Source: Zoogloeaceae bacterium
Lineage (GTDB): Bacteria > Pseudomonadota > Gammaproteobacteria > Burkholderiales > Rhodocyclaceae
Direction of reading: 5' to 3'
Assembly (NCBI GenBank): GCA_031273565.1
Contig: JAISRR010000213.1
Location: forward strand, 1-36,018
Length of the DNA: 36,018 nucleotides
A model generated the notes under the pieces. It searched no databases. It was not told the DNA's origin and saw only the letters and a program-made list of their open reading frames with translations. Below, one piece after another: positions 1 to 7,395 of this stretch. The position numbers and the translations under genes were made by a program. Positions within the stretch are counted from its first letter, which is position 1. Every line of letters begins with the position of its first letter.

Positions 1-1503
1 GATAAAACCTTGGCCCGCGTCCTCACCGGAACGGGCGGCCTGACCAAGACCGGCGCGGGAATGCTGACCCTTAGCGGCGCGAACACCTACAGCGGCGCAA
101 CAGCGGTCAACGCCGGTACGCTGGATTTGACCGGCAGCCTCACCAGCGCCGTCACCGTCGCCAACGGCGCGGCCTTTTCCCTGCGCGGCAGCGTCACCAA
201 CGTGACCCTCAACAGCGGCGGCACATTAAACGCCTACGCGGGCGGCAGCATCGGCGGCAATCTGAACGCGGCGGGCGGAGTGCTGAATTTTTATGTCCCC
301 AGCAGCATGGGCAACGGTGGCGCCCTGCTTGCCGTAACCGGCACGGCGGACATCACGGGCAGCACGGTGAATGTGGGCATAGACGGGGCAAGTTCTCCCC
401 TCAACAAAGGCGACACGATTACCCTGATTGACGCGACAGGCGGGATTACCGGCGTTCCGCTCAATCGCGCCGCCAACGGCACCGGGATGCAGGGCGTCAC
501 CCTGCGCTACGCCTTCGCCTGTTCCTCCGGCACGAACCAATTGAGTTGCGAAACCACCTCCGTCGGCGCGGACGAAACCAGCAAGGCGCTCGCCGAAGGC
601 TTTTTATCCGGCACGGCCTTTCTAAATCAGGGCGCGGATTTTGTCATCCGTGAAGGGCTGACCGCCGCCCTCGCCACCCGGTCTGCCGAAAATCACGAGG
701 CAACAGGATTGCGCGGCTTCGCCGCCATCGGCGGCGGCAGTCTCAGGCACAACACCGGCTCACACGTTGATGTCGACGGCTACACCCTCATCGCCGGTCT
801 CGCCGCCAGTTCCGGCGCATTCACCGCCGCCGCTTTCCTCGAACACGGCGAAGGCGATTACGACAGTTACAACAGCTTTTCCGTAGGCCGCGTGCGTGGA
901 AAAGGCGACACCGACTACACCGGCCTTGGCCTCATGGCGCAGTTTGAACTCACTGAGGCGCTCACCCTCGAAGGCTCCTTGCGCGCCGGCAAGGTGAAGA
1001 CCGACTTCGGCAGCAACGATTTGGGCAACGCCGGACAACGCGCCGCCTATGACGCCAAATCCGGCTATGTGAGCGCCCATGTCGGCGCGGGTTATCGCTT
1101 CAGCCTCGGCGAACAATCCAGGCTGAAACTCTACGCACACTACCTGTGGAGCCATCAGGACGGCGACCGCGTCCGCCTCACCACCGGCGACCCGGTGAAG
1201 TTCAACGCGGTCGATTCCCAAAGAACCCGTCTGGGGGCGAAGTGGGATTATCAGTTGAACAAAAGCGCCAGCGCCTACCTCGGCGCGGCGTGGGAACACG
1301 AATTCGACGGCAAGGCCAAAGCCACCGCCTACGGAGAAGCCATCGACGCGCCGGAGTTGCAAGGCGATACCGGCATCCTCGAAGCGGGCCTGACCCTGAC
1401 GCCGATGACCAACCAGCCGTTGAGCATCGACCTCGGCTTGCAGGGCTATACGGGCAAACGCGAAGGGGTGACAGGCGGGGTGCGGGTGAGGTACGCGTTT
1501 TAG
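1..1503 (+). CDS. Autotransporter, C-terminal part (5' end outside window)
   Basis: The frame is open from base 1, so the first codons here are internal and the gene begins upstream. The first ~180 visible residues are the end of a passenger: glycine/serine/threonine-rich repeats including a TKTGAGMLTLSGANTYSG stretch typical of the passenger-associated autotransporter repeat (beta-helix). From about residue 210 to the end is an autotransporter beta-barrel domain with alternating aromatic/hydrophobic strands, ending in VRVRYAF with the C-terminal phenylalanine expected of an outer-membrane barrel recognised by BAM. Family knowledge: the barrel inserts in the outer membrane and passes the passenger to the surface. 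Two cysteines lie just before the barrel. The passenger function cannot be told because most of it is missing. A dispersed repeat follows the stop codon at once. Confidence 0.93.
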   Translation, partial: DKTLARVLTGTGGLTKTGAGMLTLSGANTYSGATAVNAGTLDLTGSLTSAVTVANGAAFSLRGSVTNVTLNSGGTLNAYAGGSIGGNLNAAGGVLNFYVPSSMGNGGALLAVTGTADITGSTVNVGIDGASSPLNKGDTITLIDATGGITGVPLNRAANGTGMQGVTLRYAFACSSGTNQLSCETTSVGADETSKALAEGFLSGTAFLNQGADFVIREGLTAALATRSAENHEATGLRGFAAIGGGSLRHNTGSHVDVDGYTLIAGLAASSGAFTAAAFLEHGEGDYDSYNSFSVGRVRGKGDTDYTGLGLMAQFELTEALTLEGSLRAGKVKTDFGSNDLGNAGQRAAYDAKSGYVSAHVGAGYRFSLGEQSRLKLYAHYLWSHQDGDRVRLTTGDPVKFNAVDSQRTRLGAKWDYQLNKSASAYLGAAWEHEFDGKAKATAYGEAIDAPELQGDTGILEAGLTLTPMTNQPLSIDLGLQGYTGKREGVTGGVRVRYAF

Positions 1504-1637
1504 GGGCGGTTCAGGTAGGGCGGTATCGTAGAAACCGCCGTTGTTTGCCTGCGGCGCGCTCGGAGAGCGCGCCCTACCTGAACCCATCCTGCCTGTACAT
1601 GTCTTACCCAGTCGGTGGGGGCAGGGCGGTTTGTCAG
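1504..1637 (-). repeat. Dispersed palindromic repeat, copy A
   Basis: Read on the minus strand this holds, in order: a CTGACAAACCGCCCTGCCCC lead, a CAGGCAGGATGGGTTCAGGTAGGG unit (shown here in words: one 15-bp-type unit ending GGTAGGG), a hairpin with 9-bp arms GGCGCGCTC/GAGCGCGCC around a 3-nt loop (plus-strand 1553-1573), the spacer AACAACGGCGG, a degenerate second hairpin (TTTCTACGATACCGCC), and CCCTACC. The same order is found at 5809-5994 (+) and, with a different arm sequence, at 4120-4235 (+) and 12874-12983 (-). It begins directly after the autotransporter stop codon. No coding role is seen here; it could act as a transcript-end structure, though no U-tract follows. Confidence 0.85.
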
Positions 1638-1707
1638 TGCAATGCATTCGGAATTAATGCGATTGTTCTGTCGGCGATCAGAAACATGGAGGAATAACGT
1701 TTGTTCC

Positions 1708-1716
1708 TGCTATCAT
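1708..1716 (+). promoter_or_regulatory. Possible extended -10 promoter close to the ABC gene start
   Basis: TGCTATCAT fits an extended -10 (TGn plus five of six bases of TATAAT). It ends only nine bases before the ATG at 1726, so transcription from it would give a very short or leaderless mRNA. No good -35 is seen. The only Shine-Dalgarno-like run (GGAGGA, 1688-1693) is too far from the ATG. Weak call. Confidence 0.25.
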
Positions 1717-1725
1717 CGCGCCGCC

Positions 1726-2649
1726 ATGATTCACCTCGACAATCTCCGCTACCGCTATCGCTCCGCCGCGTCCCCCGCGCTTGATGGCGTTTCGCTCGAC
1801 ATCGGGCGCGGCAGCATTTTTGGTTTGCTCGGCCCCAATGGCGCGGGCAAAACGACCTTGATTTCGCTCTTGGCGGGCTTGCTCACGCCGCAGGAGGGCC
1901 ACATCGCCATCGACAGCGAGCCGCTGGCGGCGTGGCGGGACGGACAACCTGCCGCGATTGCGCTGGTGCCGCAGGATTACGCCTTTTATCCGATGCTGAC
2001 GGTGGCCGAAAATCTCGATTTTTTTGCGGGGGTACAGGGGCTTGCCGCGCCAGAGCGCAGGCGCAACTGCGCGGAAGCCATCGCCTTTGCCTGTCTCGAA
2101 GCGGTGGTGAATCGCCCTGCCGGAGAACTTTCCGGCGGTTTGCGGCGGCGGTTGAATCTGGCGATTGGTCTCACCGGCGCGCCGGATGTGCTGCTGCTCG
2201 ACGAGCCGACGGTAGGCGTCGACCCGCAATCACGCCACTTTCTCTTGCAGGCGGTGCAACGTTTCGCCGCTGCCGGACATACCGTGCTCTACGCCAGTCA
2301 CTATATGGAGGAGATCGAGGCGGTGTGCGCCGCGCTTGCCATCATGGACGCAGGCCAGGTGCTGACGAGCGGAACGCTTGCCGAGGTGCGGCGCGGCAAG
2401 GCGTCGGCGTTAACGGTGGAAATGGCGTCGTCGCCGCCGGAGGCGCTGACCGCGCATTGGCGGGCGCGGTTTCCCGCGCTGGAAGCTGCGGGGAACCGGT
2501 TTTGTTTTCCCGATTTTGCCGCCGCCGAACTTGCCGCGCTGCTCGCCGAACTTGCCGCTGCGGGCGTCGCTCTGGAACGCATGGAATACGGCGCGCCCAA
2601 TCTGGAACAGGCGTTCATGCAACTCACGCAGCATGCTTTGCGCGACTGA
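1726..2649 (+). CDS. ABC exporter ATP-binding protein
   Basis: This 307-residue cytoplasmic ATPase would drive export through the permease encoded next. Visible motifs: Walker A GPNGAGKT (36-43), Q-loop VPQDYAFYP (81-89), signature LSGG (135-138), Walker B VLLLDEPT (155-162) and switch histidine in YASHYMEE (about 192). The C-terminal ~80 residues form the extra domain usual in ABC-2 (drug/polysaccharide/lipid exporter) ATPases. The frame is open further upstream to 1615, but ATG 1726 gives the normal N-terminus of the family (MIHLDNLRYRY). The permease starts 3 bases after the stop. Substrate unknown; the neighbouring acyl carrier protein and ketosynthase genes suggest a polyketide- or lipid-like molecule, which is inference. 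Confidence 0.93.
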   Translation: MIHLDNLRYRYRSAASPALDGVSLDIGRGSIFGLLGPNGAGKTTLISLLAGLLTPQEGHIAIDSEPLAAWRDGQPAAIALVPQDYAFYPMLTVAENLDFFAGVQGLAAPERRRNCAEAIAFACLEAVVNRPAGELSGGLRRRLNLAIGLTGAPDVLLLDEPTVGVDPQSRHFLLQAVQRFAAAGHTVLYASHYMEEIEAVCAALAIMDAGQVLTSGTLAEVRRGKASALTVEMASSPPEALTAHWRARFPALEAAGNRFCFPDFAAAELAALLAELAAAGVALERMEYGAPNLEQAFMQLTQHALRD

Positions 2650-2652
2650 GCC

Positions 2653-3873
2653 ATGCCCGCCCTGTTCATTCGCCTCGTTGCCCTCTGGAAAAAGGAACTG
2701 CTGACGCTGGCGCGCGACCGGCACGGTCTCGCCGCGCTTTTTGTCATGCCCGCCGTTTTCATTCTGGTTATGTCGCTGGCCCTGGCGGATACGCTTTCCG
2801 GGCAGCGGGAGGCTGTTGTGGGTTATGCGCTGGTCGACCTCGACCAGAGCGCGCTTTCCCAGGCATTTGACGCGCAACTGATTTCGCTTGAGCGCATCGA
2901 AAAACAGGCGCGTCTGCCCGATCTGGCGAACGCCCGCCGTCGGGTGGAAGCCGGGGAACTCGCCTTTGTGGTGGTGATTCCGCCGGGCTTCGGGCAGCAA
3001 ATCAGCCGCGACCAGACGCCGACATTGCGCTTTCTGGTCGACCCCGCTGTGCCGAAGGTGATGCAAAGCGGCTTTCGTCAGCAGGTTGAGGCGGCAGCGA
3101 CGCGCTTCTGGCTCGAACAGGCGTTGGAGCGTTTGGGCAGCAGCATGATGATTCCCGATCTGGGCGAAAGCGTCGGGCAGGTCGGCGCGCCGCACATTAC
3201 GCTCGAAACCGTGGGGCATGGCGCAAAGCAAAATGCCGCGCTGCCTTCCGCCGTGCAACAGAATGTACCGGCATGGCTCATTTTTTCGATGTTTTTCGTG
3301 GTCATCCCGATTTCAGCGGTGTTCATCGGCGAACGTCAGCACGGCACCCTGCAACGGCTTTGCACCCAGCAGGTTTCCTTTGGCGCGGTGCTGGCGGGCA
3401 AATTCCTGCCCTACCTGCTCGTCAATCAGGTGCAGGCGGTGGTCATGGTGGGCATCGGACGCTGGCTGGTGCCGCTTTGTGGCGGCGAGGCGCTGACCTT
3501 GCCCGCTGGCGCGGCGGCGCTTGTCGCCCTGTGGCTGGTGAGCCTCGCCGTCAGCGTGGCGGCGGTGGGTTGGGCGCTGTTCATCGCCAGCCTTGCGAAG
3601 AGCAGTGAACAGGCGACCATTCTGGGCGGCGTGGGCAATATTCTGATGGGCGCAATCGGCGGCATCATGGTGCCCCGTTTCGTCATGCCGGCGGCGATGC
3701 AGGCGTGGACGCGGATATCGCCAATGAACTGGGCGTTGGAAGGTTTCCATCATGTGATGCTGCGTCAGGGGAGCGTGGCGGATATTCTGCCCGCCGCCGC
3801 CGCGCTGGTATGCTTCGGTGTCGCCGCGCTCGTCGTGGCGGTTTTTCTCGACCATCGCGCGCGTACCCAATGA
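2653..3873 (+). CDS. ABC-2 type transporter permease
   Basis: The 406-residue inner-membrane partner of the preceding ATPase. It has one N-terminal transmembrane segment (about residues 27-48), a long polar, probably periplasmic region (about 50-215), and then about five hydrophobic segments in the C-terminal half (for instance AWLIFSMFFVVIPISAVF and VALWLVSLAVSVAAVGWALF). This one-plus-five arrangement is that of ABC2_membrane_3 permeases in the YhhJ/DrrB-like export group. Its stop codon overlaps the start of the acyl carrier protein gene (ATGA at 3870-3873), which points to translational coupling. The substrate cannot be read from the sequence. Confidence 0.9.
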   Translation: MPALFIRLVALWKKELLTLARDRHGLAALFVMPAVFILVMSLALADTLSGQREAVVGYALVDLDQSALSQAFDAQLISLERIEKQARLPDLANARRRVEAGELAFVVVIPPGFGQQISRDQTPTLRFLVDPAVPKVMQSGFRQQVEAAATRFWLEQALERLGSSMMIPDLGESVGQVGAPHITLETVGHGAKQNAALPSAVQQNVPAWLIFSMFFVVIPISAVFIGERQHGTLQRLCTQQVSFGAVLAGKFLPYLLVNQVQAVVMVGIGRWLVPLCGGEALTLPAGAAALVALWLVSLAVSVAAVGWALFIASLAKSSEQATILGGVGNILMGAIGGIMVPRFVMPAAMQAWTRISPMNWALEGFHHVMLRQGSVADILPAAAALVCFGVAALVVAVFLDHRARTQ

Positions 3874-4124
3874 CCGACCTGAAACTCGCCCTCAAAACCC
3901 TGATTGTCACTGCCTGCGACAAGGAGTGCGACCCTGCGTCCATCCTTGATGACGAACCCCTGTTCGGCTCCGATGCCCGGCTCGCGCTCGATTCGCTCGA
4001 TGCGCTGCAACTGTCGATGGCCTTGCAAAAACGCTTCGGTGTACGGCTCTCCGACAGCAAGGAAACCCGCCGCATCCTCGCCAACGTCGCCAATCTCGCT
4101 GCATGGCTGGAAGCAAAAAGGTAG
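3870..4124 (+). CDS. Acyl carrier protein
   Basis: An 84-residue protein of normal carrier-protein size. The LALDSLDALQLS stretch holds the DSL motif whose serine takes 4'-phosphopantetheine, followed by a typical helix-III region (ALQKRFGVRLSDSKETRRIL). It would carry growing acyl chains for the ketosynthase encoded next. The frame is open upstream inside the permease gene, but ATG 3870 gives the standard N-terminus and overlaps the permease stop. Its own stop codon (TAG 4122-4124) is the TAG of the GGTAGGG border of repeat copy B, so the last codons may have changed when the repeat arrived. It is distinct from a housekeeping fab operon: no fabD, fabG or fabF context is seen. Confidence 0.9.
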   Translation: MTDLKLALKTLIVTACDKECDPASILDDEPLFGSDARLALDSLDALQLSMALQKRFGVRLSDSKETRRILANVANLAAWLEAKR

Positions 4125-4235
4125 GGACGGCGCTCCGAGCCGTCCGTATCCAACGAACGGCGCTTTCTACGATCCCGCCCTACCAGAGACCCTGCCAGAG
4201 GCGGGTTTCAAAACCGGAGTCAGTTTTACGATGAA
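4120..4235 (+). repeat. Dispersed palindromic repeat, copy B, running into an RBS and start codon
   Basis: GGTAGGG border (4120-4126), hairpin with arms near GGACGGC/GCCGTCC around TCC, spacer with AACGAACGGCG, a degenerate second hairpin (GGCGCTTTCTACGAT), CCCTACC (4178-4184), then a tail CAGAGACCCTGCCAGAGGC. From 4214 to 4235 it matches copy D in 21 of 22 bases; the shared core GGAGTCAGTTTTACGATG includes the ribosome binding site and ATG of the ketosynthase gene. In copy D the same segment leads into recB. The left border supplies the stop codon of the acyl carrier protein gene. Confidence 0.85.
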
Positions 4236-5292
4236 TCACCGCACGCAAACCGCGCGCCCCGTCTACATCAGCCGCATTGGTCACGCCTCCGCGCTCGGGT
4301 TGTCCGCCGCCGCCGCCGCCCAAGCGCAACTCGCGGGCAACACGAACCGCTCGTGGCGCAAACTGCTTGGCGCGCGCTATCCCTGGTTCGCGTTGCCGCT
4401 GGACGAGCGGGACTGGATGGCGCGCGTCCGTCAGGCGGTCGGCTTCGTCGCCGCCGAACTGTCTGCCGGAATGCCCCCTGCCGATTTTGCCGCGCTGCCG
4501 CTGTTCATCGGCTCCTCCTCGTTCGAGGCGGGCGCGATGGAAGCCTACGCCCGTCACGCGCTCGACCTGTCTTTACCTGTTGGCGACGGGAATTTCATCC
4601 GGGAAATCGGCGCGGCGTTGGGGAACGCCAACACGCCGTGGAAGTTTTCCACCAGTTGCACCTCGGCGCTTGCCGCGCTGGAAACGGCGTATCTCCTGAT
4701 CGGGCAGGGTGAAATCGACGCGGCGCTGACGCTCGGACTCGAATTCGCCAACGACACCACCTGCGCCGGTTTCGCCGGTCTGGGGCTGCTCGCGCCGACA
4801 GAAGACGCCGATGGCCTGATGCTCGGCGAAGCGGTTGCCGGATTGCTGCTCACCGCCCGTCCGCAGCCCGGCTGGAAAATCTCCGCCTGTCGGCTGGGCA
4901 TCGACGGATATTCCATGACCGCGCCCACGCCCGATGGCAGCGCGATTGCCGCCAATCTCGCCGCCGCGCTCTCTGACGCCGGACTGAGCGCGCGCGACAT
5001 CGACCTCATCAAGCCGCACCGCGTCCGTGTTTCCGGCACCGACGCCGCCGAAGAAGCCGCCCTCCGGCAGATTTTCGCTTCCCGCCGCCCACCGGAAATT
5101 TCCTTCAAACGCCAGCTCGGTCACACCCTGGGGGCCAGCGGCGCGGCGGAATTGACGGCGTTGCTGGCGTTGCTCGCCACCCCCGCCGGAGCCGCGCGTT
5201 ACCACCATCCCCAACGCCTGCTGTTTAGCCTCATCGGTTTCGGCGGCAGCACGGCGACGCTGATTGTCGAACGCGCCGGAGATGCAACATGA
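4231..5292 (+). CDS. Beta-ketoacyl-ACP synthase
   Basis: A 353-residue condensing enzyme, somewhat shorter than FabF (~410). It would catalyse decarboxylative Claisen condensation of a malonyl-type extender with an acyl chain on the carrier protein. The thiolase-fold triad is complete: nucleophile Cys143 in FSTSCTSALAALE, His263 in KPHRVRVSGTDAAEE, and His298 in KRQLGHTLGASGAAE. A GFGGS-type motif lies near the C-terminus (LIGFGGSTATLIVER). ATG 4231 was chosen because GGAG lies 12 bases upstream and the codons before it come from the repeat, although that frame stays open back to 3904. The next gene overlaps by ATGA. It resembles ketosynthases of aryl-polyene-type clusters more than primary FabF, but this rests on reading only. 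Confidence 0.9.
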   Translation: MNHRTQTARPVYISRIGHASALGLSAAAAAQAQLAGNTNRSWRKLLGARYPWFALPLDERDWMARVRQAVGFVAAELSAGMPPADFAALPLFIGSSSFEAGAMEAYARHALDLSLPVGDGNFIREIGAALGNANTPWKFSTSCTSALAALETAYLLIGQGEIDAALTLGLEFANDTTCAGFAGLGLLAPTEDADGLMLGEAVAGLLLTARPQPGWKISACRLGIDGYSMTAPTPDGSAIAANLAAALSDAGLSARDIDLIKPHRVRVSGTDAAEEAALRQIFASRRPPEISFKRQLGHTLGASGAAELTALLALLATPAGAARYHHPQRLLFSLIGFGGSTATLIVERAGDAT

Positions 5293-5792
5293 ATGGCGTG
5301 CGGATGGGCGACATGTTCCGGCAGCGCTTCAACGCCGCCACCCTTGCCGCCGCCGCGCGCGCGCAATCCGCCGTCCCCCTGCGTCGCGCCGGAAGGTTGA
5401 CCGAACTGCTCCTCGTTGGCGTCGCCGCCTGTCTCGCCGACCAGCCTGAACGGCCCACCTGCGTGCTACTGGGTTCGCACATCGGCGCGCGCGCCGTGAG
5501 CAACCGGGTCGTGACCGACCTCATCATCGCCCGCGAAGCGCCCTTCCCCTACGACTTTCTCGCCACACAACCCATCCTCGCCGCCGTCCCCTTGCAGCAA
5601 CGTTTTCCCTGCGTTGCCAACCTCCTCTACCAGCCCTGGAGCGACGACACAGAACTGCACTGGCAACGCATGCAAACCCTCGCGCGCGCGTGGCTACTGG
5701 CAGGCCGCTGCGAACGGGCGCTCTGCGGACAGGTGGAAACAACGGGAGAAAACGAACACGATGGGCGCTGGCAGGTCGTGGAAAAGGGCTGA
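5289..5792 (+). CDS. Small ketosynthase-like protein (chain-length-factor-like)
   Basis: A 167-residue protein overlapping the ketosynthase gene by 4 bases. The stretch VLLGSHIGARAVSNRVVTDL, then PYDFLATQPILAAVPLQQRF, then the helix QTLARAWLLAGRCERALCGQVE follow the layout of the N-terminal half of a ketosynthase fold, as in the short beta-ketoacyl synthase-like proteins (Pfam Ketoacyl-synt_2 type) found beside aryl-polyene and related clusters. No Cys sits in a TxCxS active-site context, so it is probably not catalytic and may pair with the ketosynthase, as chain length factors do. The family call is inference from pattern. An alternative start is the ATG at 5304. It is the last gene of the cluster; repeat copy C follows. 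Confidence 0.65.
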   Translation: MNGVRMGDMFRQRFNAATLAAAARAQSAVPLRRAGRLTELLLVGVAACLADQPERPTCVLLGSHIGARAVSNRVVTDLIIAREAPFPYDFLATQPILAAVPLQQRFPCVANLLYQPWSDDTELHWQRMQTLARAWLLAGRCERALCGQVETTGENEHDGRWQVVEKG

Positions 5793-5808
5793 AAAATGCC
5801 TCAGACTG

Positions 5809-5994
5809 CTGACAAAACCACCCTGCCCCCGCCGATTGGGTCGGGCGGGGACAGGCAGATTGGGTTCAGGCAGGATGGGTTCAGGCAGGATGGGTTCAGG
5901 TAGATTGGGTTCAGGTAGATTGGGTTCAGGTAGGGCGCGTTCTCCGAACGCGCCGCATGTAAACAACGGCGGTTTCGGAGAAACCGCCCTACCT
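5809..5994 (+). repeat. Dispersed palindromic repeat, copy C (longest)
   Basis: CTGACAAAACCACCCTGCCC lead, a block of five 15-bp tandem units (5858-5932), hairpin one with perfect arms GGCGCGTTC (5934-5942) and GAACGCGCC (5946-5954) around TCC, spacer GCATGTAAACAAC, hairpin two with perfect arms GGCGGTTTC (5968-5976) and GAAACCGCC (5980-5988) around GGA, then the CCCTACC border. It is the least degraded copy and shows the family's architecture most clearly. It lies between the ketosynthase-like gene and the dehydrogenase. Confidence 0.88.
5858..5932 (+). repeat. Five 15-bp tandem units inside repeat copy C
   Basis: Consecutive units begin at 5858, 5873, 5888, 5903 and 5918, each of form GATTGGGTTCAGGTA with changes at two positions (GAT/GGA at the start, GGTA/GGCA at the end). 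The unit is the GGTAGGG border plus its flank, so the block looks like expansion of one end of the dispersed repeat. Copy A has about one such unit; copies B and D have two of a related type (TCTGGTAGGG on the other strand). Read in a coding frame it gives five-residue repeats (GRLGS), but nothing suggests it is translated. Confidence 0.92.
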
Positions 5995-6171
5995 TCCCGC
6001 CCGACCACAATCGCATCGCGATGCGTTTAAGCGCGGCAATCCAGCTTTGTCAGCAATCATCAAGCCGGGAGCGCGCGTCCACCGGCGCGTATTCACATCA
6101 GGCATAATCCGTTGTGTTACAGGCCGTTCGTTGATCGAATTCCTGCAACCACGGCAGCACAAGCAAAATTA

Positions 6172-6192
6172 CCGGAAGCGCATTTCTTCCGG
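6172..6192 (+). promoter_or_regulatory. Inverted repeat in the alcohol dehydrogenase leader
   Basis: CCGGAAG (6172-6178) and CTTCCGG (6186-6192) form a perfect 7-bp dyad with a 7-nt centre, 30 bases before the ATG at 6222. Its position would suit an operator or an mRNA hairpin upstream of the ribosome binding site. There is no direct evidence of function. Confidence 0.3.
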
Positions 6193-6221
6193 AACATAAT
6201 TTCCAATAAAAGGAGACAACC

Positions 6222-7259
6222 ATGAAGGCATTGATTTACAACGGCCCCGCCCAAAAAGCATGGGTGGAAAAGGCCAAACCCGGTATCGAAGCGCCGACCG
6301 ACGTGGTGGTGCGCATCACGCACACCACCATCTGCGGCAGCGATTTGCACATTCTCAAAGGCGACGTACCGACGGTAACACCGGGACGCACGCTGGGACA
6401 TGAAGGCGTTGGCGTGATCGAAGAGATCGGTCTGGCGGTCAGCAGCTACAAAAAGGGCGATCATGTGCTGATTTCCTGCATTACCGCTTGCGGCAGGTGC
6501 AACTACTGCAAGCATCAGATGTACGCGCATTGCAGTGATGGCGGCTGGCTTCTGGGCAATACCATCGACGGCACGCAGGCCGAATACGTGCGCATTCCCT
6601 ATGCCGACCACAGCCTGTACCCGATTCCACCCGGCGCGGACGAAGAAGCATTGGTGATGTTGAGCGATATTCTGCCCACCGGCTTTGAAATTGGCGTACT
6701 GAATGGTCAGATCAAACCCGGTGACACGGTGGCGATTGTCGGTGCGGGGCCGGTCGGCATGGCGGCGCTGCTCACGGCGCAGTTTTACAGTCCCGCCCGG
6801 CTTATCATGGTGGATATGGATAGCAACCGGCTGGAAGTCGCCAGAACATTCGGCGCGACCGATGTCATTCGCGTCGGCGACGGCGATGCCGTGCAGCGTG
6901 TTCTGGAGTTGACCGGAGGCATTGGCGTGGATGTCGCCATCGAAGCCGTCGGCCTCCCCGCTACGTTCAACATCTGTCAAAGCATTCTGGCACCCGGCGC
7001 GCGTCTGGCGAATGTGGGCGTACACGGCAAGAGCGTTGAACTGCATACGGAAAAGCTCTGGATGCAGAACATTTCCATCAGCATGGGGCTGGTCAATACC
7101 AACACCACGCCCACGCTGCTCCAGACGGTGCAATCCGGTCGCATTGATCCTGGCAAACTGATCACGCACCGTTTCCCGCTGGATCAGATTGAAACGGCCT
7201 ACGAGGTATTTGGCAATGCCGCAAAAGAAAAGGCCCTCAAGGTCATTCTGAACGCCTGA
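6222..7259 (+). CDS. Zinc-dependent alcohol dehydrogenase (MDR superfamily)
   Basis: A 345-residue NAD(P)-dependent medium-chain dehydrogenase, oxidising an alcohol or reducing the aldehyde or ketone. Catalytic zinc ligands are visible as Cys38 (TICGSD), His60-Glu61 (GHEGVG) and probably Asp149. The structural zinc lobe is intact as Cys90, Cys93, Cys96 and Cys104 (CGRCNYC then HC). The Rossmann motif is GAGPVG (174-179), and VDMDSNR follows at the end of the second strand. This pattern is that of the short, tetrameric secondary-alcohol/clostridial-type dehydrogenases; the substrate is not fixed by sequence. AAGGAG 7 bases upstream supports the start. The gene stands alone, between repeat copy C and its own terminator. 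Confidence 0.92.
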   Translation: MKALIYNGPAQKAWVEKAKPGIEAPTDVVVRITHTTICGSDLHILKGDVPTVTPGRTLGHEGVGVIEEIGLAVSSYKKGDHVLISCITACGRCNYCKHQMYAHCSDGGWLLGNTIDGTQAEYVRIPYADHSLYPIPPGADEEALVMLSDILPTGFEIGVLNGQIKPGDTVAIVGAGPVGMAALLTAQFYSPARLIMVDMDSNRLEVARTFGATDVIRVGDGDAVQRVLELTGGIGVDVAIEAVGLPATFNICQSILAPGARLANVGVHGKSVELHTEKLWMQNISISMGLVNTNTTPTLLQTVQSGRIDPGKLITHRFPLDQIETAYEVFGNAAKEKALKVILNA

Positions 7260-7282
7260 ACCGGCCTGACCGGGCAGGACTG

Positions 7283-7318
7283 AAAGCGGGCTTGGTGAAC
7301 ACAAAGCCCGCTTTTTTA
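7283..7318 (+). terminator. Rho-independent terminator after the dehydrogenase gene
   Basis: Eleven-base arms AAAGCGGGCTT (7283-7293) and AAGCCCGCTTT (7304-7314), with a 10-nt loop, run into a T-tract (CTTTTTTATA). It lies 24 bases after the stop codon. In the minus direction the T-run is poor, so it probably does not end recD transcription well. Confidence 0.9.
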
Positions 7319-7395
7319 TACTCTGGGAGGTGACGGAAGCGGGACTGCTCCGGGCGCGCGGGACGTCCCGAAGGGGCGGAGGGAGCGGACGTTGT

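Larger units (their letters stand above)
5793..6221 (+). other. 429-bp gene-free region: repeat copy C and the adh leader
   Basis: The left part (5809-5994) is repeat copy C with its tandem block. The right part (5995-6221) has no convincing open reading frame. It contains a short inverted repeat at 6172-6192 and an AAGGAG ribosome binding site at 6210-6215 for the dehydrogenase gene. A CATAAT near 6101 could be a -10 element, but no matching -35 is clear. No tRNA or other RNA gene is seen. Confidence 0.6.

Noticed and set aside
760-1647. A 295-codon minus-strand frame across the autotransporter end and repeat copy A
   Set aside because: The first ~45 codons are the repeat itself and the rest is antisense to the beta-barrel. 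It is useful only in showing that the repeat is open in one frame.
5858-5932. A possible CRISPR array
   Set aside because: The 15-bp units are directly adjacent, with no spacers, and no cas genes are seen.
5614-6030. A plus-strand frame with five-residue GRLGS-type repeats
   Set aside because: The repetition is the translation of the 15-bp tandem DNA units in repeat copy C, and the N-terminal part overlaps the ketosynthase-like gene out of frame.
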